A stretch of DNA of 64,000 nt, from the NCBI RefSeq assembly GCF_009900745.1, contig NZ_WXVU01000018.1, forward strand, positions 1 to 64,000, in the 5' to 3' direction. The first letter of the stretch is position 1, and each line of letters begins with the position of its first letter. Both the position numbers and the translations under genes were made by a program. The notes under the pieces are model-generated. The model had not been told where the DNA came from, made no database searches, and saw only the letters and a program-made list of their open reading frames with translations. This DNA comes from Chryseobacterium sp. c4a (GTDB lineage: Bacteria; Bacteroidota; Bacteroidia; Flavobacteriales; Weeksellaceae). Below are positions 15,072-24,614 of the stretch, piece by piece.

Positions 15072-17687
15072 ATGATCGCCGAAAAAGAAAGATTACAAGA
15101 TACCAAATGGAAAAACTGGGGACCTTATGTAAGCAACCGGCAATGGGGAAATGTACGGGAAGATTATAGCCCGAATGGAAATGCATGGAACTACACCAAT
15201 CATAATAATGCTGAAAGCTATACCTACCGCTGGGGAGAAGAAGGTATTGCAGGGATTTCCGATGTAAAGCAACTTTTCTGCTTTGCTCTTTCGTTCTGGA
15301 ATAAAAGGGACAAAATTGTTAAAGAACGTTTCTTTGGCCTGAGCAATCCTCAGGGAAATCATGGTGAAGACATCAAAGAAATTTTCTATTATCTGGATAA
15401 TACCCCTACTCATAGCTATATGAAGATGGTATATAAGTATCCAATCAATGAATTCCCTTATGATGAGCTTGTAGCTGAAAACGGAAGACGGAGCAAACAG
15501 GAGCCGGAATATGAAATTTTTGACACTGGAATTTTTGATAATGATGCGTATTTCGATATTTTTATTGAATACTGTAAAGCTGATCATAATGACATTCTGG
15601 TGAGGGTAACCATTTGTAACCGAAGCCAGCAAGATGCCCCCATTGTAGTAGCTCCTACAGCTTGGTTCAGAAACAACTGGAAATGGGGATACAATACTTA
15701 CAAAGCAGAAATGCATGCTTCCTATGACGGAAGCATTAATATTGAACACGACAGTATTTCTATCAAGAAATTTTACTCCAGAAGGGATAATACCCAAAGA
15801 GTATTTTGTGAAAATGAAACCAACACCCCAAAGCTTTATGGTGCTCCTCAGGCAGAAAATACATACTTTAAAGATGGAATCAACGATTTTATCATTCATC
15901 AAAGCAATACGGTAAATCCTGAAAAAAGAGGAACAAAAGCTTCTTTCTTAATTGATGAAATAATCGGTGCCGGGCAATCTGAAATTTTTGAATTCAGACT
16001 TTGTCCCGAGGCAACTGCCGAACCTTTTGAGAATTTTGATGAAATTTTTACAACAAGACAGGCTGAAGCAGAAGAATTTTATAATGAAATTCAAAACGAT
16101 ACCACCAACGAAGATGAAAGGAATGTTCAAAGACAAGCCTTTGCCGGACTTCTGTGGAATAAGCAGTTTTATCACTACAATATCGGAAAATGGCTCAAGG
16201 GTGATCCGAATTTTGAAGCTCCAAGAAACTTTAATGAGTATGTAAGAAATACAGAGTGGAATCACCTTCACAATAAGGATATTATTTCTATGCCTGATAA
16301 GTGGGAATATCCTTGGTATGCAACCTGGGATCTTGCTTTTCATTGTGTCCCTTTATCCATCATTGATGCTGAATTTGCTAAAGGACAGCTATTACTTTTA
16401 ACTAAAGAGTGGTATATGCATCCTAACGGGCAGCTTCCGGCCTACGAATGGAATATGAGTGATGTGAACCCGCCAGTACATGCGTGGTCTTGCTTCAGAG
16501 TTTTCAAAATTGATGAAAAGAGCAATGGAAAGCCTGACTTATTATTCCTTGAAAAGGTTTTTCAGAAACTTCTTCTGAATTTCACCTGGTGGGTGAACCG
16601 AAAGGATAAAAACGGAAAGAATATTTTTGGTGGCGGTTTCCTTGGACTGGATAATATCGGAGCTTTTGACCGAAATATGGTTTTAGAGGATGGACAACAT
16701 CTTGAACAGGCAGACGGAACAAGCTGGATGGCTATGTATGCCTTAAACATGATGCGAATTGCCATGGAATTGGCTCAGTATTACCAAGTGTACGAAGATA
16801 TGGCCATCAAATTCTTTGAACATTATCTTTATATCGCAGAAGCCATGGAAAACCTGGGTGAAGGAACGAAAGGTCTTTGGAATGAAGAAGATGGTTTTTT
16901 CTATGATGTACTTCAGCTTGGAAATGGAAACAGTGTTTCTTTGCGTTTGAGAAGTATTGTTGGATTAATTCCATTATTTGCTGTAGAAATTGTAGATCAC
17001 CGCCTTCTGGAAAAGATGCCCAACTTCAAAACCAGAATGGAATGGATCTTAAAAAATAAACCTGAACTTACCAAACTGGTCTCTCATTGGGATGAGGAAG
17101 GCCAGGGAAGAAAACACCTGATGAGTATCCTTCGTAAAAACAGACTGACAAAGGTATTAACGAGAATGCTTGATGAAAAAGAGTTCTTAAGCTCCTACGG
17201 AATCCGGGCTATGTCTAAAGTATATGAGGAAAATCCTTTTGTATTCTCTGTTCATGGCAATGAAAATGTAGTGTATTATACTCCTGCAGAAAGCGATAGT
17301 AGAATGTTTGGCGGAAACAGCAATTGGCGTGGTCCCATCTGGTTTCCTATCAATTTCCTGATTGTGGAAAGTTTACAGCGCTTTCATTATTACTACGGAA
17401 ACAGTCTGAAAGTAGAGCTCCCAACCGGAAGTGGTGAGAAGAAAAACCTGGATGAAGTGGCTCAGAATATCAGTAAAAGACTTTGTTCAATATTTTTAAA
17501 GGATGAACATGGACAACGTGCCTTCAATGGCGGAAATCCTAAGTTTAATTATGATGAACATTTTAGAGATTACATTACATTCTTTGAATATTTCCATGGA
17601 GATAACGGACGTGGTGTAGGAGCTTCTCATCAAACAGGATGGACTGCTACAGTCGCTAAGCTTATAAAACCAAGATTGACATTTTAA
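15072..17687 (+). CDS. GH63/MGH1-like glucosidase
   Basis: An 871-residue protein without a signal peptide, so probably cytoplasmic. Long aromatic- and acid-rich (alpha/alpha)6-barrel-type sequence: EYPWYATWDLAFHCVPL, LPAYEWNMSDVNPPVHAW, FLGLDNIGAFDRN, EQADGTSWMAMYALNM, SNWRGPIWFPINFLI and a GASHQTGWTATVAKLI end. These resemble the mannosylglycerate-hydrolase/GH63 glucosidase family, where an Asp and a Glu in such segments act as acid and base. It would hydrolyse an alpha-glucoside or similar small sugar. It is monocistronic, divergent from the met operon, with its own promoter and terminator. Two earlier ATGs (15062, 15065) are out of frame. Exact substrate unknown. Confidence 0.8.
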   Translation: MIAEKERLQDTKWKNWGPYVSNRQWGNVREDYSPNGNAWNYTNHNNAESYTYRWGEEGIAGISDVKQLFCFALSFWNKRDKIVKERFFGLSNPQGNHGEDIKEIFYYLDNTPTHSYMKMVYKYPINEFPYDELVAENGRRSKQEPEYEIFDTGIFDNDAYFDIFIEYCKADHNDILVRVTICNRSQQDAPIVVAPTAWFRNNWKWGYNTYKAEMHASYDGSINIEHDSISIKKFYSRRDNTQRVFCENETNTPKLYGAPQAENTYFKDGINDFIIHQSNTVNPEKRGTKASFLIDEIIGAGQSEIFEFRLCPEATAEPFENFDEIFTTRQAEAEEFYNEIQNDTTNEDERNVQRQAFAGLLWNKQFYHYNIGKWLKGDPNFEAPRNFNEYVRNTEWNHLHNKDIISMPDKWEYPWYATWDLAFHCVPLSIIDAEFAKGQLLLLTKEWYMHPNGQLPAYEWNMSDVNPPVHAWSCFRVFKIDEKSNGKPDLLFLEKVFQKLLLNFTWWVNRKDKNGKNIFGGGFLGLDNIGAFDRNMVLEDGQHLEQADGTSWMAMYALNMMRIAMELAQYYQVYEDMAIKFFEHYLYIAEAMENLGEGTKGLWNEEDGFFYDVLQLGNGNSVSLRLRSIVGLIPLFAVEIVDHRLLEKMPNFKTRMEWILKNKPELTKLVSHWDEEGQGRKHLMSILRKNRLTKVLTRMLDEKEFLSSYGIRAMSKVYEENPFVFSVHGNENVVYYTPAESDSRMFGGNSNWRGPIWFPINFLIVESLQRFHYYYGNSLKVELPTGSGEKKNLDEVAQNISKRLCSIFLKDEHGQRAFNGGNPKFNYDEHFRDYITFFEYFHGDNGRGVGASHQTGWTATVAKLIKPRLTF

Positions 17688-17705
17688 AGATATAACCAAT
17701 AATAG

Positions 17706-17734
17706 ATGCCGGATGTTTCATTCGGCATTTTTAT
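17706..17734 (+). terminator. Terminator of the GH63-like gene
   Basis: ATGCCG / CGGCAT stem around a GATGTTTCATT loop, then a T-run. The 17-nt core CCGGATGTTTCATTCGG is identical to the core of the terminator at 20295-20326. Confidence 0.85.
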
Positions 17735-17861
17735 TCTAAAAAACTTCAAGAAAATAAGAACCAGCGAATTACAATGGATAAAATTTCAAAATATTAACAA
17801 GGTCCATTTCATAATTCCCATTATTTTATTAGATTTACCTGATTAAAAAAACATAACAAAT

Positions 17862-20288
17862 ATGAAAACAAAATTATTTTTGTTTGCCTCCCTTGTATGC
17901 ACACTAGGGATGCAAGCACAGATCGTCAATATTCCTGACACATCCTTAAAATCAATTCTTCTATCATCATCTTCGGGTAATACTATTGCCAAAAACCTGA
18001 ACGGGAATTATTTTGCCATCGACAGTAATAATGATGGACAGATACAGCAAAGCGAGGCAGATCAGGTAGGTTCATTGGAAATCATTAATCTTGATCCCAA
18101 CGCAACAGGGAATAATCCCATCCAGAATTATCAAGGTATTTTATCTTTTACTCATATTAAAAATATAAAAATTGATTACTGGAATGTTCCATCTAATCCA
18201 TTCACCATCAGCAACCTTTCTACTTTGGAGAATTTAGAGGTTTCTTTTAATAATTCTGATCCTGGGAATGCTTCAATAAGCAATTGCATTAATTTAAAAA
18301 ATCTTTCTATAAAAGGAATTCCTCTTCAGAATTTCACAAACAATCCTTCTCTTAAAAACTTAAATATCGGATTTACTTCTAACAGTTATCAGAGTATACT
18401 ATCAACTATTGAAGGCTTATCTCTTCTGGAAACTTTGACGCTGGAAGGGAATTTCTATGCTTCCGGAGCAACATCCGGAACTTTAAATCTAAGTAATCAT
18501 CCATCTTTAACACAAGTTACTATCAATTCTTTAGGGCTGTCTTCTCTTAATGTAAGCCATTCTAATATGTTGAATGCTGTTAATATCAATATGGGAGATA
18601 CATTTCCCGGTTCCTCACCTAAGTATTTCGGAACTTTGAATATAAGTGCCTGCCCTCTCATTACAAACCTAAACATTAACGAAAACTCCAATATAACAGG
18701 TCTTATTGCTGAGGCTTCACCTAATTTGCAAAGCATTGAGTGCCATTCTAAATATTTAGGAACTTTAAATATCAATAATTCTACAGGTCTACATTCCGTA
18801 AAACTTGCCGGGAATGAAGTCGTGCTCATGAATAATACTCCTTCTCTAAAGGATATTAAAATCACCAAATATGCAGGAACATCTTTCGATGCTACTAATG
18901 CAGTAAATCTTGAAAGCCTGGAATTAGGATATTTTGATTATACCACAGCTCCTATCAATCTTTATGGAAATCTTCAGAGTTTAACTATTAATAATAATTT
19001 GAAGCTGAAAAAACTTATTGTTGATAATCATACCTTAACTCAGTTTACTATTAATGGATTACCTCAATTAGAGACTCTATCTATCAGCGCAGGATATTTT
19101 AATCCTAACAGCACTCCTGTTCCTGATTTTAATACAGAATTCCTGCAATCGGTAAATATTCAGAATTGCCCTGCACTTACTGCTGCTTCTTTTAACGGGC
19201 AGAAAGGGTTAAAATCCGTTGTGATCAAAAACTGTCCTGTTTTGCAGGACTTTAATCACAGTAGTTCTATCAATAATTTCACAAATGCTCCTGTATGGGC
19301 TTTAAATAGTTTGGAAATGGAAGACTGTGGCTCTCTTCAGTCAGTCAATGTAAGTTATAATAAATTAAACCATTTAAAAATTAAAAATTGCCAGAATCTA
19401 CAGTCTATTGATGTCAAAAGAAATGAATTGACGGCCTATGAATTAATCAATACAAACAATCTTAAAAATTTAAAATTAACAGGAAATAAATTCACCAATC
19501 TGGATATCTCCACAATACCAAGTGTTGTATCATTAGATGGAGCATTTAATTCGTTACAAAGCATTACCGGAACTTCGTCCAATCTTAAAAATTTAGGAAT
19601 TTTTAGCAATAACCTCACCCATTTGAATATCCATAACTTCCCTAATCTGGATTCACTGATTATCGGAAGAAATCGAATGGTAGATGTAGATTTCAGGGGG
19701 CATGCCAAAATCAGAATGATCTATGAGCATGATCCTGATTATGCCTACAGTAATCTGAATCTCCCTTATGCTAATACACCTAATTATACTAAAACATTTA
19801 ATGTAAATAATTGTACCCAATTACAATTAGTGGCTTTTTCATCATCCTCGTTGGAAAAAATATATGCCAAAAACGGGACTAACGAATCGCTATCTCTTCC
19901 TTATAACGCATCCAATCTCCAATATATTTGTTGTGATGCCAGCCAAATCCAAAATGTACAGGACGAGCTTGATATGGGAGGTATAACAGGATGTACTGTA
20001 AACAGCGATTGCCCTACTGATAATCTAGTATTGGCAACTTCTACTGTACAGGAAAAAATCTCTACCCAAATATCACCTAATCCTACAAAAGGAAACGTTT
20101 CCATTCACTCTGCTCAAAAAATATCATCCATAGAAATCTATGACGGACTTGGAAAAATGATTCAAAAGCAAGCAGGCATCAATGCTCAACATACTCAGCT
20201 TTCTATTCATCATCTAACTTCAGGAGTATATATGATAAAGATTATCACTGATAAGGAAATCTTTATAAAGAAAATAATTAAAAATTAA
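17862..20288 (+). CDS. T9SS-sorted leucine-rich-repeat-like surface protein
   Basis: An 808-residue secreted protein. Residues 1-19 form a signal peptide ending GMQAQ. An EF-hand/dockerin-like loop DSNNDGQIQQSEAD follows (about residues 54-67). The bulk (about 80-700) is an irregular array of NL..L.I.NN-type repeats resembling bacterial leucine-rich repeats, with many NCPxL and LKNL steps. The C-terminal about 75 residues (SPNPTKGNVSIHS to VYMIKIITDKEIFIKKIIKN) form a type A type IX secretion sorting domain. It is expected on the cell surface or released. The binding partner is unknown. It stands alone between two near-identical terminators. Confidence 0.88.
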   Translation: MKTKLFLFASLVCTLGMQAQIVNIPDTSLKSILLSSSSGNTIAKNLNGNYFAIDSNNDGQIQQSEADQVGSLEIINLDPNATGNNPIQNYQGILSFTHIKNIKIDYWNVPSNPFTISNLSTLENLEVSFNNSDPGNASISNCINLKNLSIKGIPLQNFTNNPSLKNLNIGFTSNSYQSILSTIEGLSLLETLTLEGNFYASGATSGTLNLSNHPSLTQVTINSLGLSSLNVSHSNMLNAVNINMGDTFPGSSPKYFGTLNISACPLITNLNINENSNITGLIAEASPNLQSIECHSKYLGTLNINNSTGLHSVKLAGNEVVLMNNTPSLKDIKITKYAGTSFDATNAVNLESLELGYFDYTTAPINLYGNLQSLTINNNLKLKKLIVDNHTLTQFTINGLPQLETLSISAGYFNPNSTPVPDFNTEFLQSVNIQNCPALTAASFNGQKGLKSVVIKNCPVLQDFNHSSSINNFTNAPVWALNSLEMEDCGSLQSVNVSYNKLNHLKIKNCQNLQSIDVKRNELTAYELINTNNLKNLKLTGNKFTNLDISTIPSVVSLDGAFNSLQSITGTSSNLKNLGIFSNNLTHLNIHNFPNLDSLIIGRNRMVDVDFRGHAKIRMIYEHDPDYAYSNLNLPYANTPNYTKTFNVNNCTQLQLVAFSSSSLEKIYAKNGTNESLSLPYNASNLQYICCDASQIQNVQDELDMGGITGCTVNSDCPTDNLVLATSTVQEKISTQISPNPTKGNVSIHSAQKISSIEIYDGLGKMIQKQAGINAQHTQLSIHHLTSGVYMIKIITDKEIFIKKIIKN

Positions 20289-20294
20289 TGATGT

Positions 20295-20326
20295 AAAAAA
20301 ACCGGATGTTTCATTCGGTTTTTTTT
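20295..20326 (+). terminator. Terminator of the T9SS protein gene
   Basis: AAACCG / CGGTTT stem, extended by A and T runs, with the loop GATGTTTCATT. The rest of 20327-20457 shows nothing. Confidence 0.85.
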
Positions 20327-20457
20327 GGTACATATCTTTTTGCCTCGATTGCAAGAATGGTAGAATAGGTGGTTCAAAAAACATTTCATCATTTAGACAA
20401 AATCATTTTACATCCGTAACAAAATAAAAAATGAGACCCTCAAGCCTCACTATAGAT

Positions 20458-20877
20458 TTAGATCTTTTCTCCGTTTACCCATACTTCGTACCCGATTTCT
20501 ACATTCGGTTCTAGTGTTTTGGATACGGAACAGTATTTTTCAAAAGATAATTCTGCAGCTTTTAAAGCTTTCTTAGGATCGATTTCTCCTTCTAAAAGAA
20601 ATTTCACCTGCATAGATTTAAAAGGTTTTGCATCATCTACCTGAACCCTCTCTCCTTCTACTTCTGCCTGAAAGCTTTTGATTTCCTGACGTTGCTTTTT
20701 TAAAATTGAAACTACATCTATCCCACTGCATCCGGCTACAGCCATCAATACACTCTCCATTGGAGAAACCCCTTTAGCTCCCGGCTGCGTAGTATTATCC
20801 AGAAGAATGGAATTCCCTTGACTATTTGTACATTCAAATAAGAAATCGTCGTTGATTCTATTAAGTGTTATTTTCAT
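20458..20877 (-). CDS. OsmC-family protein
   Basis: A 139-residue OsmC/Ohr-fold protein, a family of thiol peroxidases that reduce organic hydroperoxides. The N-terminal part has SPMESVLMAVAGCSGIDVVSIL with one reactive cysteine (about residue 50); the second has EKYCSVSKTLEPNVEIGYEV (Cys about 119). This pairing is like the YhfA branch of the family. No signal peptide, so cytoplasmic. It is 24 nt downstream of the DUF58 gene on the same strand and may share its transcript. Substrate unproven. Confidence 0.87.
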   Translation of the reverse strand: MKITLNRINDDFLFECTNSQGNSILLDNTTQPGAKGVSPMESVLMAVAGCSGIDVVSILKKQRQEIKSFQAEVEGERVQVDDAKPFKSMQVKFLLEGEIDPKKALKAAELSFEKYCSVSKTLEPNVEIGYEVWVNGEKI

Positions 20878-20901
20878 TGTTGCTTATTGCTTGTTACAAA
20901 A

Positions 20902-22224
20902 TTATAAAATTCCTCTGGCTTTTATCTCCAAATATTTATTGATAACGTCGATATTCAAATTCTCAGGAAGTGTATAGACTGTATAAATACCGTATTTACG
21001 GAGTTCCTGAATAATCAGCTTCTTTTCAAATTCAAATTTTTCAGCCACGATCTCATCATAGATTTCCTGCATATTTTCAGGATTTTTATGGATCAAAGTC
21101 TGCAATTCTGAGTTTTTAAAGAATACAATTACCAATAAGTGATTTTTAGCAATTCCTCGAAGATATTTCAACTGACGGTTTAATCCATCCAGCGTTTCAA
21201 AGTTGGTAAATAACAAAATCAGACTTCTCTGGTTGATGGAATATTTTACATCCTGATACAACCTGTTGAAATCACTTTCAAAGAAATCAGTTTTGATATT
21301 ATAAAGTGATTCTGATATTTTTTTAAGCTGTCCGGTTTTATTTTCAGCAGCAATTTTATTTTCAGCCTTTTTAGAAAAAGTCATCATTCCAGCGCGGTCT
21401 CCTTTTCTAAGAATAATATGAGACAAAGCCATTGTTGCATTAATAGAGTAATCCAAAAGACTCAGTCCTTTGAAAGGCATCTTCATGGTTCTTCCTTTAT
21501 CAATCAGCATGAAAATACGCTGTGATTTTTCATCCTGAAATTGGTTTACCATCAAACGATTGGCTTTGGATGTTGCTTTCCAGTTGATTGTTCTGATATC
21601 ATCTCCCGGCACATACTCTTTAATCTGTTCAAACTCCATGGTATGCCCCAACTTTCTGACCTTTTTAATTCCACCTAGTAGAAATTCACTCTGCAAAGCC
21701 ATCAATTCATATTTTCTTAAATGAATAAATGATGGGTATGACGGCAACATCGCATCTTTCTGGAAATTGAATCTCTTAGAAACCAAGCCCAGTGGCGACG
21801 ATGCATACACATTCAGACTTCCAAAATGATATTCTCCTCTTTCTTTAGGTTCCAAGCTATATTGAAAGAAAGTATTCGCTCCGGAATTGATTGTCTTTTC
21901 TATCAAAAAATCTCTTTTCTGAAATTGAAATGGTATTTCATCAATGACTTTAGCTCTGATCTTAAAACTATAGTTATTTTTAATATCAATCTTCACAAAG
22001 TTCTCGTCACCATTGGAAAGCTTTTCCGGTAATATTCTTTGTGCCTGGACAGCATCTTTTTGATTAAAAACCAGCAGATAATCAACCATAACTGCGAGAA
22101 AACAAATCAATAAAGTAATATGGGCTACCCACATCAGCACAGGAAAGAAAAATGCCAGAACATACAGGATTCCCACTCCGATGAGTGTAAAAAAGAAACG
22201 TGTATTGATGTATAAGTTTTTCAT
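20902..22224 (-). CDS. DUF58 domain protein
   Basis: A 440-residue protein with two N-terminal membrane segments (about residues 8-48), a beta-rich middle and a C-terminal von Willebrand A-like DUF58 domain: GDDIRTINWKATSKANRLMVNQFQDEKSQRIFMLIDKGRTM, which carries the DxxRxIxW signature and an altered MIDAS (LIDKGRTM instead of DxSxS). It pairs with the MoxR ATPase encoded 124 nt upstream on the same strand; such pairs are thought to act in envelope assembly or stress. Role here is inferred from the cluster. Confidence 0.88.
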   Translation of the reverse strand: MKNLYINTRFFFTLIGVGILYVLAFFFPVLMWVAHITLLICFLAVMVDYLLVFNQKDAVQAQRILPEKLSNGDENFVKIDIKNNYSFKIRAKVIDEIPFQFQKRDFLIEKTINSGANTFFQYSLEPKERGEYHFGSLNVYASSPLGLVSKRFNFQKDAMLPSYPSFIHLRKYELMALQSEFLLGGIKKVRKLGHTMEFEQIKEYVPGDDIRTINWKATSKANRLMVNQFQDEKSQRIFMLIDKGRTMKMPFKGLSLLDYSINATMALSHIILRKGDRAGMMTFSKKAENKIAAENKTGQLKKISESLYNIKTDFFESDFNRLYQDVKYSINQRSLILLFTNFETLDGLNRQLKYLRGIAKNHLLVIVFFKNSELQTLIHKNPENMQEIYDEIVAEKFEFEKKLIIQELRKYGIYTVYTLPENLNIDVINKYLEIKARGIL

Positions 22225-22348
22225 TGTTTAGGTGGCAGGTAGCAGTTTATCGTTTTAGGCAGACATTCATTAACTTCATGTTAAGAGTAATTATTGTAAG
22301 GAGTTAATTAAACCGTTCAACATTGGTATTTCAATAATTTCCTATTAC

Positions 22349-23380
22349 CTATCTTGGAATCTCTATTCCTTCTAAAATTTGACGGATAATTTCATCAGCA
22401 GTAAGACCTTCCATTTCTCTTTCCGGAGAAACGATTACTCTGTGTCTTAAAACAGCATAACTTGCTTCTTTAATATCTTCCGGCGTGACAAAGTCTCTGC
22501 CTCTCAATGCAGCAAAAGCTTTAGAAGCAGTGAGAAGTGCTAATGACGCTCTTGGTGAAGCTCCAAGATATAGAAACTGGTTTTCTCTGGTATTGATAAT
22601 AATCTTAGCGATATATTCCATCAGTTGGGCTTCAACAATAATTTCCTTTACCAGATGTTGATAGCTTTTCAGTTGCTCTGCTGTGATCACATGATGTACA
22701 CCTTCTGTTTTATCTTCTTTCTTGCTTTCATGCTGATTTTTAATGATCGCAATTTCTTGCTCAAGGTTAGGATATCCTACATTAATTTTAAACAAGAAAC
22801 GGTCTAGCTGCGCTTCAGGAAGTCTATATGTTCCTTCATGCTCAATTGGGTTTTGGGTAGCTACCACCAAGAATGGCTCCTCCATAATATAACGGGTTCC
22901 ATCCATCGTGATCTGCCTTTCTTCCATTACTTCAAATAAAGCAGCCTGGGTTTTGGCTGGCGATCTGTTGATCTCATCAATTAATATAAAGTTGGAGAAG
23001 ATAGGCCCTTTTTTAAATTCAAATTCAGAGTTTTTCACACTGAAAACTGAAGTTCCCAGAATATCGGAAGGCATCAAATCGGGTGTAAACTGGATTCTGC
23101 TAAAACCAACATCAACTGTTTTAGCTAATAGTTTTGCTGTAATCGTTTTGGCAACTCCGGGAACACCTTCTATCAAAACGTGTCCATTGGAAAGTAATGC
23201 TGCCAGTAAATGTTCTATCATTTTCTCCTGCCCCACAATTACTTTGCCTATTTCGGTTTTTACTTTATCCAGGCTTGCACGAAGCTCAATCATATCAATT
23301 CTTGACTGAAACTGGGCTTCGTTTTTATTGAGATCGATAGAAGGTTGATTTTCTATGTTTGGGTTATCAAGATTTTCCAT
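22349..23380 (-). CDS. MoxR-family AAA+ ATPase
   Basis: A 343-residue AAA+ protein. Walker A is GVPGVAKT (about residues 75-82), Walker B is FILIDEINRSPAKTQAALFEVMEE, and sensor/arginine-finger elements are ATQNPIEHEGTYRLPEAQLDRFLFK, with GASPRASLALL near the C-terminus. MoxR ATPases act as chaperone-like activators of partner VWA/DUF58 proteins, here the protein encoded just downstream. It follows the DUF4350 gene with a two-hairpin repeat in the gap. Confidence 0.95.
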   Translation of the reverse strand: MENLDNPNIENQPSIDLNKNEAQFQSRIDMIELRASLDKVKTEIGKVIVGQEKMIEHLLAALLSNGHVLIEGVPGVAKTITAKLLAKTVDVGFSRIQFTPDLMPSDILGTSVFSVKNSEFEFKKGPIFSNFILIDEINRSPAKTQAALFEVMEERQITMDGTRYIMEEPFLVVATQNPIEHEGTYRLPEAQLDRFLFKINVGYPNLEQEIAIIKNQHESKKEDKTEGVHHVITAEQLKSYQHLVKEIIVEAQLMEYIAKIIINTRENQFLYLGASPRASLALLTASKAFAALRGRDFVTPEDIKEASYAVLRHRVIVSPEREMEGLTADEIIRQILEGIEIPR

Positions 23381-23397
23381 AATTTTTTTCTTTTGTT

Positions 23398-23443
23398 TTG
23401 ATAGGACTTCGTTCTATCTTTGGCTAAATCGTCCCTTTGGGAC
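23398..23443. repeat. Two-hairpin repeat, copy 2
   Basis: TTGATAGGACTTCGTTCTATC, a linker, then GTCCC-TTT-GGGAC. It lies between the DUF4350 stop and the MoxR start and has the same orientation to transcription as copy 1 at 10891-10936. Confidence 0.8.
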
Positions 23444-23445
23444 TA

Positions 23446-24603
23446 TTATTTTAGTATTTCGTCTAGTAATTTATTGATTCTTGCCAGATCTTCTTTCATT
23501 ACACTGGCATAAGGATCTTGGGCTTTTTTAATCAGAGTAATAGCCTCATTAATCATTTCTATAGGTTTCCCTGTTTTCAACTGCAGCTTTTTAGTAAATT
23601 CTTCATCCAGAGTCTGAGTATCAATGAGAAGATCCAGTCTTACTTTATTCAGAAAATATTGGGCTTTTTTGGCCATCATATCATGAAAATCTCCTTCCTG
23701 AAGGTAGAGATTTCCTATACTTTTTACAAAATCCAGGGATGTATTCCTCAATGGCTCTATAACAGGTACTATTCTCTGCTTCCTTTTTGCATTAAAGAAT
23801 ATAAAAAGAATAAGCCCGCCAAGAAATACCCACCAGGCATATTTCAAAGCTGGATTTCCTAATACAAATCGCATGAAAAAACGAGAAACATTCGTATGAT
23901 TCTCCACAAACCAAATCGTCTCTCTATCCTGCAAATAAGAAAACACATCCTCCGCATATTTTATATTCCCAGGTTTTAGTAAATAATAATTGGTGAGAAA
24001 AAGGGGTTCACTATGGATATAAAAATTTCCTTTTCCAAATTTTACTTTAATAAAGTTTGCCTGATCTGTATTTTTCTTCTCTATTGTTTTCCCAAGAACT
24101 TCTACGCCCGGTTTGATGAAAGAAAACCCTTTTCCTGAAGGAAATTTATCTAATTGGATAAAGTCATTCTGGTATTTCTTATCTGTAAACTTCAATACAT
24201 TTTCGTCCTCGAAAGAAATCTCTGAGCTATGAAATCCAATGCTGTCTGCAATTTCTTTAGGCATAAAACTCATGATCAACATCGCATCTGAGCCCTTTGA
24301 AACCTGATCCATAATTTTCTTCCAGGATTCTGTATCAATATCGGTTTCAATAACAACAATATTATGGGCTTCTTTTTTATGCTGGCTATAATATTCGTAA
24401 GGAACCTGCTCGATCTTCTTCAGATGAGTTTTAAAAAGATCTTTAGCTTCATTATCAAATACAAACAGTCCAAATGGTGATTTTTCATTGACATCAAAAT
24501 TCTTACGCCAATCGGTTGTTTCTTTTTTATTCACATCAAGCAATGCCAAAATAACCATCACAACGATGAAGATCACAGCATATATTCTGAAAGTCTTATT
24601 CAT
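23446..24603 (-). CDS. DUF4350 domain membrane protein
   Basis: A 385-residue protein with an N-terminal membrane segment (about residues 5-22), an external domain of about 230 residues with the DUF4350-like start (KSPFGLFVFDNEAKDLF), a second membrane segment (about 258-274, WWVFLGGLILFIFFNAKRKQR) and a cytoplasmic helical tail. Members occur in Bacteroidetes clusters with MoxR, DUF58 and DUF4129. Function is unknown; a structural or scaffold role in the membrane is inferred. Confidence 0.8.
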   Translation of the reverse strand: MNKTFRIYAVIFIVVMVILALLDVNKKETTDWRKNFDVNEKSPFGLFVFDNEAKDLFKTHLKKIEQVPYEYYSQHKKEAHNIVVIETDIDTESWKKIMDQVSKGSDAMLIMSFMPKEIADSIGFHSSEISFEDENVLKFTDKKYQNDFIQLDKFPSGKGFSFIKPGVEVLGKTIEKKNTDQANFIKVKFGKGNFYIHSEPLFLTNYYLLKPGNIKYAEDVFSYLQDRETIWFVENHTNVSRFFMRFVLGNPALKYAWWVFLGGLILFIFFNAKRKQRIVPVIEPLRNTSLDFVKSIGNLYLQEGDFHDMMAKKAQYFLNKVRLDLLIDTQTLDEEFTKKLQLKTGKPIEMINEAITLIKKAQDPYASVMKEDLARINKLLDEILK

Positions 24604-24614
24604 GGTTAGTTGGA

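Noticed and set aside
15093..15902. Long minus-strand frame (269 residues) opposite the GH63-like gene
   Set aside because: It is fully antisense to a gene with clear family motifs; low complexity and no recognisable domain.
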